Below, in pieces: positions 36,667 to 47,108 of a stretch of DNA of 64,000 bases. A program made the translations under genes and the position numbers. Numbering within the stretch: position 1 is the first letter of the stretch; every line of letters begins with the position of its first letter. This DNA is from Scilla litardierei (Eukaryota > Streptophyta > Magnoliopsida > Asparagales > Asparagaceae). The notes beneath the pieces were generated by a model. The model saw only the letters and a list, made by a program, of their open reading frames with translations, did no database searches and was not told where the DNA came from. The stretch covers positions 153,301,817-153,365,816 of the forward strand of contig CM061132.1 in assembly GCA_030789695.1 (NCBI GenBank), given 5' to 3'.

Positions 36667-37525
36667 CCTACCATACTAGAGGAACCCGAGGAGGAAGCCG
36701 AAGCAGTGCATCGCGAGGAGGCCGAGCTATATTTATTTTACATATTGCATGCAGAGCCAGAGACTTTTGCTGAGGAAGTCATGCGTCGGACGAGGACACA
36801 GCCATTCATGAGGATATCGAGCATCACCCTCCTCCTTCAGAGCTTCTATGGCCACCTCGTCCTTCCACTGACTCTGAGGACCACCCACCAGAGCTTACTG
36901 CTACCCTCCCGGGAGATCTCTTCACCTCCTCGCTCTTTACATTTTATTCCCCTCCTGTGTATGAGATTATTATGATTCGGATTTCAATGACTCATTGCAC
37001 CTTTTGCAGGATACACATACATATGATCAAGAGGTACAATGGGACGTATACGAGGAGGAGGGCGAGGAGTTAGCACACATGGACGCTGTTGAATATGATC
37101 AGGAGGTGCGCTGGGATGAGTCTGATGATGAGGAGGAGCACCCTGACGAGACCCACTCTATTATGCCAGAGTTACCTGAGGAACCAGAGGAAAACAACAA
37201 GGAGTTGATCGACGTGGTGCACGAGCATAGAGATTTATTTCCAGGGAAGTGTTGTCAACCATTTTTTATTTTAAATACTATTGTTGATGATCCTATCTGG
37301 AATACATTTATTTTGGGAAAAAATTATCCACATCAGATTGATGCGGCTCATCTCTTGCAGGGTACATGTGGAGTCCTTGGGGAGATGCTAGGAGCCGCAT
37401 TGCTGGAGTCTGATGGAGTCCGTGGACACATGCACCTGGCGGAGCCACGGAAGGAGCAGTTGCCTGCACCAGCAAAGATTCTGGAACCGCCTTTTGCTAC
37501 AGGTGGTACCAATCTAGTAGTGTAG
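36667..37525 (+). pseudogene. Acidic C-terminal continuation, frameshifted
   Basis: After the stops, frame 1 reads LEEPEEEAEAVHREEAE.., shifts near 36805 to IHEDIEHHPPPSELLWPP, and shifts again near 36970 to YYDSDFNDSLHLLQDTHTYDQEVQWD. The last frame runs to TAG 37523 and repeats YDQEV.WD(E/V) with long Glu/Asp runs, then a hydrophobic end (PFFILNTIVDDPIWNTFILGKNYPH). Probably the rest of the same or an adjacent element protein, now broken by at least two frame changes. Confidence 0.45.
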
Positions 37526-39074
37526 TATTTTATGCTTTAAATAATCACGAATCCTCTCGGCAGCGAGAGGACCGTATAGCATTTTATATGTTTTTTAGTT
37601 TAATAAATTCACCCCATCTGATGGCTAAATTTTCTTTGGCACCCAACCCACTATCTATTATTCATGCTCACCCCTATATTTTGGCGCTTATTTCACCTCT
37701 CCCCCCAATTTTTATGTGATGTTTAAGCTTGGGGGAGAGAAACTATTTTGTTGAGTGGCCCCCCTTTCTTGTCGTTGTCCTCTATTTATATCATACACAC
37801 ATTGAGGATAATGTGATGTTTAAGCTTGGGGGAGTGCATAGTGCACGCACTTTGCTTCATCGTGAAACACACTTCGTATTTTCCATATGAACCGTGTTCA
37901 CTCTTATAGTTATGTCTCATATGCTTTATTTTCTATGAAATATCGTGGATTTATTTTTTTTATGAACTCTGATATCTGTTAGATTAGAGTTTAATTCCTT
38001 GATTAGTGAATCTTTGTTAATATGCTTTTTCACAGTTGAATCCATAGTTTCACAACCATATTCTCGAAACAGTTAAGTTAAAAATGAATGAATCAACTCT
38101 GAAAATTATTTGACACATGTGTGATTTGATTGATAATTCTAGTGCTTCATGGATGTTTAGTGATTCAAAAGAGATAGGATAACCCCACGACAACCAAAGT
38201 AGTAATGATTAGGATTCCTGAAACCGAGCCATGTCTAGATTCTATGCTTTTTCATTTTCTTTCATGAATAGCCAATAAATGATCTTTGATCATGCTTTGC
38301 ATTCCATCGCGTTTACGTGAGTTTGCAAAAATCCCAAAAATATAAAAATCAAACAAATATCTTGAATAAAAGGCCCTATGGTTTCTTCGTAACCTAATGC
38401 CCTAAGACCATCTGGTCTGGGATGCATAGTTCACTTTTTGTATATATTGAGTTATCTCGTGTATACAAAGAAAGAAAAATGCATATGAAATATTTATATA
38501 GCCAAAAAACAATATAAAACGACAAAAATACCATATCCTTATCTCCATTTCTATATAGAACTAAGACATGGCAAAGTTGATGGATTCTAGGAGTCTTGAA
38601 ATGGTCGTAGTGTGGTGATGCCTTACCTTGATTGAATGTGCTAAATTCATTCCATGAAGTATAACAAAATACCACGCATGCTTGAAAACGTTTGATCATA
38701 ACATATTACACTGCCTAGAGAATGAGTTGTGAACGTTGGTTTCATTTCTGTGAACTTAGTACATTGCATGATAAACTATGATATGATATAACTCTAATCT
38801 CTTTTTATTGCTTATCAAGTTCATTTTATTTATTGAAATCCACGTTATTTTAATTTGAGCGAGATTTAATTATTTGGGGTGTATATGTGTTCTAATTTCA
38901 TGTTGACATGTGTTCATGAAATCATGCATCTTGGGTTCTTATATTTTCAGAATTTAAGATTGAACCCCTTGTCTCTATTTAATCACCGCCTCATATCTTC
39001 ATTGTATCCATCTCCCGTGTTCGCTTCTTACTAGTCTCCCTTGAGGACGAGTAAGCGGTAAGCTTGGGGGATTT
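37526..39074 (+). other. 3' non-coding region with three polypurine-like tracts
   Basis: TTTAAGCTTGGGGGAG occurs at about 37722 and 37818, inside a ~95 bp duplicated block (ATGTGATGTTTAAGCTTGGG). A third, TAAGCTTGGGGGATTTT, abuts the 3' LTR at 39075. The remainder is AT-rich with no gene. Confidence 0.75.
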
Positions 39075-41182
39075 TGATGTGTCATTATATTCCACATTTT
39101 ATCTATAAGATTACACGTTAAAATGATTGCTCATATTTATATTTTATACACTTTTATGCTATTATTTGGAACAATATGATTTTCGGAGCGTTTATTCCAT
39201 TTCAGGGATTTTGAGCGATATTGGAGCAATTTGGAGTCAATAAGACGATCGGCGACGGGAGAGCACCAATGAGACTCATGATGACATGCTCAAGGTGTCA
39301 AAAAAGAATACTGGAGCAAGGAAGGGGCAAGAGAGAAGGTCGCTCGATCGAACTATGATGCGGCGAAGTAATCGAGTGACCCGAAGTGCTGAAAACTGGA
39401 CAACTGTCTACTATTTCTAAATCTGTTATCACCTAGGATTTTTCACTATTTCTTTGATATTTTTTCCAGATAATAGACTTCAAGATGGTTCCAACGCCAC
39501 TAAGAATGCATAAATCGGAGGTCGAATAAGCCCTGTAAAATTTCTGCAAGTTGATGGTGCAGAGCTGAAACTGTTCTCAGCAGCCTACTCGGTCGAGCAG
39601 TATTCTACTCGGCCCGAGCTATGCACTACTCAATCGAAATGATGTTTTTGATGTCCGACTCGACCAAGCAACCTCCTGCTCCGTCCGAGCAATCTCCTAC
39701 TTGGTCCAAGTAGTGTGCAAATGAGGCTGAAGTGCGTTTTTAGTCCCCAATCAGCCGAACAACCTTCGACTCGACCGAGCAACCTACTGCTCGGTCCGAG
39801 CAACGTCCTACTCGACCGAGCCGTGCCGAATCAGCCCGAGTTGGCAGAGCAAAATATTTTGGAAGGTGTTGATTCTATGTATAACTCGACCGAGCTGCCG
39901 AACGACTCGACCGAGCTGCCGAACGACTCGACCGAGCAGCTTTATGCTCGGACCGAGTCACTGTGGGCCAATTCTTCTGATCTGCGCCGGGATTTTTGGG
40001 ACGATCGTGAGGGTTTTAGGGGGGATTTTTTGAGCCGCCAGAAAAGGGCTCTGAGGGGGGTTCTGTACAGTTTTGGGAGGAGAGTTCTGAAGGGATTTTA
40101 GATTAGATTTTTGAGAGATTTTTATATACTTTTCTAAAGAGAATTTTTAGATCCTTCTCAAACTTTTGTGGAGACGATCTTTTGGGGAGTTTGGCTATGC
40201 CCTAGGCCCCTCCATTGTATCAATATAAGTATTTTTGCCCTTTTTAATTCTTTTATTATTTCTTTGTGATTTATTATTGTTTATCCATTCTTGATGCATG
40301 CAATGAAATCTTTGTGCGTTATTTTATCTATTGATATTGCTATGCTTGGGTAGTCTTTTCTAGGGCTAAGGGATTAGCCCATGGATCTTAGAATTTAGAT
40401 GTAAAGTTGGGATTTTTATGGCGCGTTGGTTATAAATGGGGTTGTATTTTGGTTGATCTAGCAAGATCCCTAGGAGAATTCGTACTGAGATCGTGCTCAC
40501 GGTCGGTGGAATCGATTAGCTTAAGGAATGTCCTACGGATTTAATTAGGGAGTTAGTGGATTTAATCAAGGCTCATGACCATGTCCGGCTCGTGCCTTGA
40601 GGGGATCCACCGATGAACTATATAACTAATTGACGGCTACCGCCATTGCATCAATAAGAGCCACCAAAATACCTCGAAGCTCTAACCCACGAGAGTGGTA
40701 TGAGTTGAGAGCATTCGAACCACGAGAGTGGTGAGATTATTGTAGATCCTTAATGCACGTATCGTATGCGCCTATTGCGAGAGCGGGGTTAATGCGATAC
40801 ATTAGATTCATGATGCCCAGACACATGAATTCACTTCATAGATGCTACAATCCCCAATAAAACCAACGCAATGTAAGAGTCCTAGCCTAGCGTCGATATC
40901 CGACGGTCCTAGTGGCGAGCCCTAAGCTCTAATCTTTTGTATTTTATTTTTTTCTTTCTTTGTGTGGAACCACTTGCTTGCGACGTTGAGTGACACAACC
41001 TTCGCATCCATCATCATTACGACCATCCATATTCCACATCCACCAATAAACCCGCAAGTCTAACTCAACCTAGGAGTAGATAGATAGTATAGCACCGCTT
41101 CCCCGTGTTCGATACCAGCTTGCCACTATACCGTGTGCTTGCGGTAAACGACATCGTTCGGGGTTACATTCCGGACGCATCA
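39075..41182 (+). repeat. 3' LTR of Athila-like element (2108 bp)
   Basis: Matches 33616-35700 with scattered changes, including one extra copy of the CCGAACGACTCGACCGAGCTG unit near 39895-39935. TATA box near 40122. Confidence 0.9.
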
Positions 41183-43000
41183 CATCCACATATTCATATA
41201 TCTCAATTAACACATAATCACATCATTCTCTAAAATGGAACATTACATGAAATATCCCCATAGAAGCATTTGTCATAAGCATACTAATGTGAGCACAAAG
41301 AGCATAAGCATAATTAACTTTGCTAACACATACTCTAATAATTCCAAATTTAGTAAAGAAATTATGTTACTACTAAAACAATTTATACTACAAACTTACA
41401 CTTTTCATTAAGTTCTTAACTTACTACCATTTGGATGTTACAATTTACATAATGAAGCTACAACACTAGCATATGTCACAAGATGACATACTTAACAAAA
41501 TGAGTTCATTATACTAGCATATGTCGCAACATCACATACTTAACAAAATGAAGCTAATAATTTATGGTACAATATGAAATGTTAGATTTCTACACACTAT
41601 CATAACTTAACATGGTGAAGATTAACATTTCCTACAATAATCTTTAGCAACATGTAAACATACTAACACATAAAATTCATGACATGAGGAGGGGAATGTA
41701 TTAACATGAATATAACATTGCATATCATGAACATGGCATGTCATGACTATAACATGGCATAGCATGACAATGACATGGATATTGATATATTGGAATGACA
41801 ATAACATAGATAATGACATGTTGGCATGAACATAACTTGTAAATCTGTCAAACATTGATATAGCAGAAAGATTAGCATTTTTAGGCTAACTACAGTCAAA
41901 ATTAGACTTCAGTTTCTTCGTGAAAATTGTAGGAAATTTTCTGCAGTATTTTGTAATGTCCTAAATTATATTATTTTGATTTTTCTACTATTTATACGAT
42001 TTTTCTAAGTTACTGCAACACGTTGGAAAATTTCGGCAAATGAAAAGAAAAGAGATAATAATACAATTTAAACTACATCCATCATAACTAAACTTTAACA
42101 TGAAATTGGATTATCAATTATCATTAAACACAACATATAACCTACATGGTTGCATACTTTCATATACACACATATTAACATATGAACTTTCTTATAGCAT
42201 AAATGAGAGTACCCTTTCTAAACAATCCTAAGTATAGCAACCCTACTCAAGTTGAGGATCCTACTAAACACAAACCCAACTAGAGATGCTAAGAATTCCT
42301 ACCTCAAAATGTCATTCTTTCTACTCTTTAGCCCTTCTTCTCCTTGAAGAACTTGAAGCTTTCCTTGAGCTCATTCTTCTACAATGTATTGTCTGGTGAA
42401 ATAATTTTGGCCTTGGAGTGGTAAGTTTATGTTGGATGAGAAAGTGGTGAAAGAGGTTGAAGTGGTGGTTGGATTGGAGGAGGAGAAGGAGGAGAGGATG
42501 GTGGAGTAGGTGGTGGGAGAGGTGGAGCAAAAGGGAGGAAAGGGAGAGAGATTTTTTTGTTCCTTTTCTTTTCTTTTCTCAAAATTTTTCTCCTTTTAAA
42601 ACTTCACACAAGCTTAGTCATTCCCTAAAATCCTCTCCACTTGCCATAGCTTAGGGTTAGGTGAGAGTCATCCTCATAATAACACATAAGGGTGGGTTAT
42701 GTGAGAATTAATCTCCAAATGACATCTAGCAAAGTGAGGTGGCATGTCATGACAAATTAGTATTTTAATTTTTAATAAATAATAATACATGCATTAATAC
42801 TTGGTATCATCCATTATACATGTATTTACTCATGTATACTTCATTTAATAATTCCAAATGGTGAATTGAAATCATTTAGAAATAATTCATTCACCACAAA
42901 AATTAAAGAAAAATAAGTAAGGATCACTAAAAATTATACGTACACATATACTCCCAAAAGTACGTACATATACACGTATATATGGATACTGGGTATTACA

Positions 43001-44158
43001 TTCTACGCACCTTAAAAACAAAGTCCGCCCTCGGACTTTCCAAAACTAAGGGTCTAACAGAAGGTTGATTAGGTCTAAGGGTCTTCCCTCCCATGAAATA
43101 CAAACAATGATGTATGTATACATTATACATTCATGTATTCACGCACTATACCATAGATTATACATACATATGTACACACATACTAGTACACTTATATATA
43201 CAGACACATATATCAATACCTGTGCCTAGTAATAAGTAGAAATATAAATACACCCAAGGCATCAATACACACACCCACATTTATACACTTACTTTATCCA
43301 ATACATATGTACTTAGATAAAGCTTCACACAAGTATATGTTCAAGGATATATGATATTTCATAGATACACATATAGATATATCTATATACATACACACAC
43401 ATATATATGTAATCACACACTCTCCTTATAATATATATCTATATACTTACATGCTCACACGATATTTAAACACACCATACTCATAAGTCAAAGAGCTAGC
43501 ATACTTATTCATATACACTCCTATAGATATACCTAGATACATCCAAGTATAGACCAAGAATACATCCATTTATAGATACACATAATACTATATATGTCAC
43601 ATCCAATATGAATACAGCCTTGCTAACATGCATATGTAAGTAGGTAAATCCAAATACTGTTACACTTATAGTAGATAGTCATACACCAATACATATACAC
43701 ATTGATATGATGCACCACATATCCAGTGGGTAACCATACACAAATATATCACTTAAGCACATATGTATAAACACTTACAGCTAAACAGAAAATTATATAT
43801 AATCGTTCGCACACAAATATGTTCACCGCATAAATCACTATAGTAAATAGTCCTGTTATGATATATGTATAGTATATCAACATTCCAGTACACACTCACT
43901 TTATATATATGCAAGGATACATACATATGTATTCACATCCAATTTTTACCTACGTAGTTCTATATTTAACCACATATATACCTGCACAAATATACTTACA
44001 TACAAGTAGTCAACTATTCATATATATATATATTACGTAGAATATATTCAATGCAGTATATATATATACATAAAACACTATATATATACTAAAGCGCAAG
44101 AATTATATCAATACAGTATATATATATGCATATACATATGTATATGTATATGTATACA
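43001..44158 (-). other. 3' internal end of the Gypsy element, AT-rich
   Basis: The first ~90 bp hold the polypurine tract and GAGGGCGGACTT motif on the minus strand. The rest is TA/CA-rich (ATATATACATACAC words) without frames. Two Helitrons have inserted at its right side. Confidence 0.55.
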
Positions 44159-44997
44159 TCTATATTACAATTGAGAGCTGTTTTTGAATTTTATCCTATG
44201 TGGCAATGTCACATCAAGTTTTGGAGGGAAATTTTTGGGTTAAAGAAAAATTTGTTGGGAATACACAAAAGCATTGAAATTAGGAATAGACTTTTAATAT
44301 TAGTTATGAAAAAAATGTTGTGCACACACACAATCTCATCTTGGGAATGGACGCGAGCTGTGGGAGAATGAATGCGGGAGATACTGCCAACTCATTGATC
44401 CGCGTTGTAAAACCCTGTAAAATTTCGATCCCATCTGCTGATATTTTGGGGAAACCTAATAATTATTGATGTTTGTTTAAAATTAGTGGGTTCAAGATTT
44501 TTAAATGAACAGTGTTCCAATGGCACGGGTTATATGTCTATGAAGCCCGCGCCGAAGGCACCCGCGCCGAAATTGTTGTTTTACGTCGAATTTGTTGTTC
44601 TACGTCAAAGGCACCCACGTCGAATTTGGTGTTCTGTGTCGAAGGCGCATGCGCTGAATTTGTTGTTCCGCGTCGAAGGCGTCCGTGCCATTTTTTAACG
44701 CTGATTTGTTGTTCCGCGCCTAAGGCACCTGCGTCGAAATTGTTGTTTTACGTCGAATTTGTTGTTCCGCGCCGAAGGCACCCACGTCGAATTTGGTGTT
44801 CTGTGTCGAAGGCGCATGTGCTAAATTTGTTGTTCCGCACCGATGTCACCCATGCCGAAGGCACCTGTGCCGCTAAATATTGTAAGCTAATTTGTTTTTC
44901 TTTTAAATTTTGGTTTTGAAAAAAAATTTCGGGGAACAAAGATTTTGCAAGGAAAAATCTTAAATGAACCGTGCCCGCGGGCACGTGTTATGACTAG
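44159..44997 (+). mobile_element. Non-autonomous Helitron (839 bp)
   Basis: Begins TCTATATTACAATTGAG after an A and ends with the hairpin GTGCCCGCGGGCAC, 8 nt, then CTAG before a T. This fits Helitron rules (5' TC, 3' hairpin plus CTRR, insertion between A and T). It encodes no Rep-helicase. Its centre is a ~33 bp minisatellite (TTGTTGTTCCGCG.CGAAGGCACCC.CGTCGAA). Confidence 0.8.
44540..44875 (+). repeat. ~33 bp minisatellite in small Helitron
   Basis: Degenerate copies of GAATTTGTTGTTCCGCG followed by CCGAAGGCACCC. The reverse complement of the same unit forms the array at 45215-45500 in the facing Helitron. Confidence 0.85.
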
Positions 44998-45087
44998 TAT
45001 ATATACATATACAAATGCATATACATATACATTTATACATATGTATGTATACATATACATATATGTATATGTATACATATATATGTA
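44998..45087. repeat. AT-rich spacer between two Helitron 3' ends
   Basis: 90 bp of TATATACATATAC-type sequence between the facing CTAG ends. It is remaining host DNA (AT-rich Gypsy internal sequence). Confidence 0.8.
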
Positions 45088-45214
45088 CTAGTCATAACCC
45101 GTGCCCGCGGGCACGGTTCATTTAAGATTTCCCCCGCGAAACTTTGTTCCCCAAAAAATTATATCCACAACCAAAATTTAAAAGAACAACAAATTATCGT
45201 AAAAATATTTAGCG

Positions 45215-45500
45215 GCACCTTCGGCGTGGGTGGCTTCGACGCGGAACAACAAATACGGTGCGGGCGCATTCGATGCGGAACAACAAATATAGCGTGGACG
45301 CCTTTGGCGTGGAACAACAAATTTGGTGCAGAACAACAAATTCGATACGGGCGGCTTCGGCGCGAAACAACAAATCCAGCGTAGAACAAAAAATTCGACG
45401 CGAGCACCTTCGGTGCGAAACAAAAAATTCGTCGCAGAACAAAAAATTCGACTCAAGCGCCTTCGACACGGAACAACAAATTCGACGCGCAAGAGAAGTG
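45215..45500 (-). repeat. ~33 bp minisatellite in large Helitron
   Basis: Copies of GCGGAACAACAAATTCG..GCG.G.GCCTTCGGCG, the reverse complement of the unit in the small Helitron. It lies just inside the 3' end, so this is a family-specific subterminal array. Confidence 0.85.
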
Positions 45501-46930
45501 GTGAATGCACCGAAATCTATAACATTATTTCTTCAAATTTGGCCAATGGACTATGGACACGATTTTAAAGTTAGTGAGGAGGTTGTCAATTCCATGGAAA
45601 CATGTGTTCCATCAAGTGATAAGATTCGCTTAAAGAAATATTTTGTGGAGTTATTACAACAAATCATTGAAAGAAACACATAGATTTGATGAATCATTGA
45701 AAGATTTTGAAATTTTGCACTGTTAAACATATATTGAGCTTATCTATATATTCAGTTAACTCATTGTTAAATTTATCTATCTATATTCAGTTAAATTTTC
45801 TGAGTTACAATCTATCTATATGTATTGCGTAACGAGAGCATCACAATATGAATATGAATATCAATAGGTAGATAAATTGAACCCAGAAATAACAGATTCA
45901 ATCTGAGTTAAATTGAACCTGCATATATTTGAATCTTGTTATATGTGTGAAAAATGAATTTAGAAATACATAAAGGGAAATTAGAAATCTGATGATACAT
46001 CAGGGAAATTGAACAATTCCCTCCAACATCATGGAAATTTAACATCAGGATTCATAATGATGATGATGAGGGCTGCTTCTTTGCGTGGAGGGCCCTCATA
46101 ACACCCCTCGACTATTCAAAATGATGATACATCAAGATCAGGATTCAAAATGAGAAATGGTTTTGTGTATCCTGAGTTTTCCCTATATCTAATTTCCCTA
46201 TATGTAGTTCACACATACATCAGGGAAATTGAACATATAATCACTTATCCTGAGTTTTCCATATATGTATTTCACAAAAAACATCACAGATTCATATTTC
46301 ACACAAAAAACATGCAGGTTCAATATAACATCAGGATATAACAATCACATCAGGATTCAATCCATGATACATTAGTAGTAAATTTTGATTTGCTTATGTG
46401 AAGAAAAAAAATAGAAGTGCATTTTTGGAGGGACATGTTCTTTGCCACCATGTTATCTGCAGAAAGCATGCAAGAGTTTCTAATCCACTGGTAAAAACTC
46501 CTTCAGCAAGGAGGATGCTTATTAAATAAAAAATTGAAGCTCACCTGCTCACAAAAAAATCAGAGACTGGTTTTAAATTCAACTACTCATAAAAAAATCC
46601 ATAGGCAATGCAATTTAAAACTAAATAGTCGTAACAAATTATCAAAATGAAGGGGAATGAAAAAAATAAGTAGATTATCATGCCCTCCCCCCAAAAGAAA
46701 CATGACAAAAACAATGAATATCAAAACTCATGTTAGGTTCTCAAAATTAATGAGGAAAAATTAAGCAAAACAAATTATGATTACAATTTACGCATATTTC
46801 TGCCAGGTATCAACATGTTGATTGTATCATTACAGACCATAAAGATAGGGATACACATTACAGACCATAAACACATTCGACAAAGCATAAATCACATAGT
46901 ATATATTCTTTTCAAAAAGGGCAATCATCT
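45501..46930. other. AT-rich Helitron interior, no gene called
   Basis: A plus-strand frame continues from the minisatellite to 45683 (..MDYGHDFKVSEEVVNSMET..IIERNT) but has no recognised domain or start. The rest is AT-rich with short direct repeats (ACATCAGGATTCA). Confidence 0.4.
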
Positions 46931-47108
46931 GCACAAAAATGCACTTCTCGCCATAGACCGATTCACCAACCATCATGTTTTTGGTGCAAATGGCATCTTC
47001 TTTCCCATTAGTGACGAAGACCCCATCATGCCTGGGTGCTATACCACCATGGCCCCCTTCCTCTGCCAATCCCACAACCTCAGCCACCACACGCCCTCCC
47101 ACCACCAC
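46931..47108 (-). pseudogene. Fibrillarin N-terminal fragment (captured)
   Basis: The minus strand encodes [20 protein letters not shown] followed by [16 protein letters not shown]. This matches the conserved segment after the Gly/Arg-rich domain of fibrillarin, which reads PHRHEGVF.A.GKEDALVTKN...GE.VY.EKRISVQ. Upstream on the same strand (47109-47170) is Gly-codon-rich DNA (GGTGGTGGTGGGAGG), consistent with a decayed GAR domain. Fibrillarin is the box C/D snoRNP methyltransferase of the nucleolus. The methyltransferase domain is absent, so this is a non-functional capture in the Helitron, in the same orientation as Rep-helicase. Confidence 0.75.

Larger units (their letters stand above)
33616..41182 (+). 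mobile_element. Athila-like non-autonomous Gypsy element
   Basis: LTRs 33616-35700 and 39075-41182 start TGATGTGT.ATTATATTCC and end GGACGCATCA, with perfect CATCC target duplications (33611-33615, 41183-41187). GGCGCCGTTGCCGGGG follows the 5' LTR and TAAGCTTGGGGGA-type tracts precede the 3' LTR, both typical of Athila-group elements. The 3.4 kb internal region lacks protease, RT and integrase. It encodes decayed frames for an unusual repeated protein and an acidic protein. Confidence 0.85.
32520..43000 (-). repeat. 3' LTR of a Gypsy-type element, split by a nested insertion
   Basis: LTR sequence is 32520-33610 plus 41183-43000 (about 2.9 kb). In plus coordinates it starts TGTCACGACCCGTTCC and ends CTGGGTATTACA. 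Just beyond, the minus strand reads TTTTTAAGGTGCGTAGAA against TGTAATACCC, preceded by GTCCGAGGGCGGACTT. This is the usual plant Gypsy polypurine and GAGGACG-like 3' end, so this is the 3' LTR of a minus-strand element whose body extends to the right. The flanks AGTAG and TTCTA differ, which argues against a solo LTR. It interrupts the TR-GAG 5' LTR. Confidence 0.7.

Noticed and set aside
44126..44919. Frames across the small Helitron
   Set aside because: Generated by the minisatellite; they cross the Helitron 5' boundary or repeat the same short peptide.
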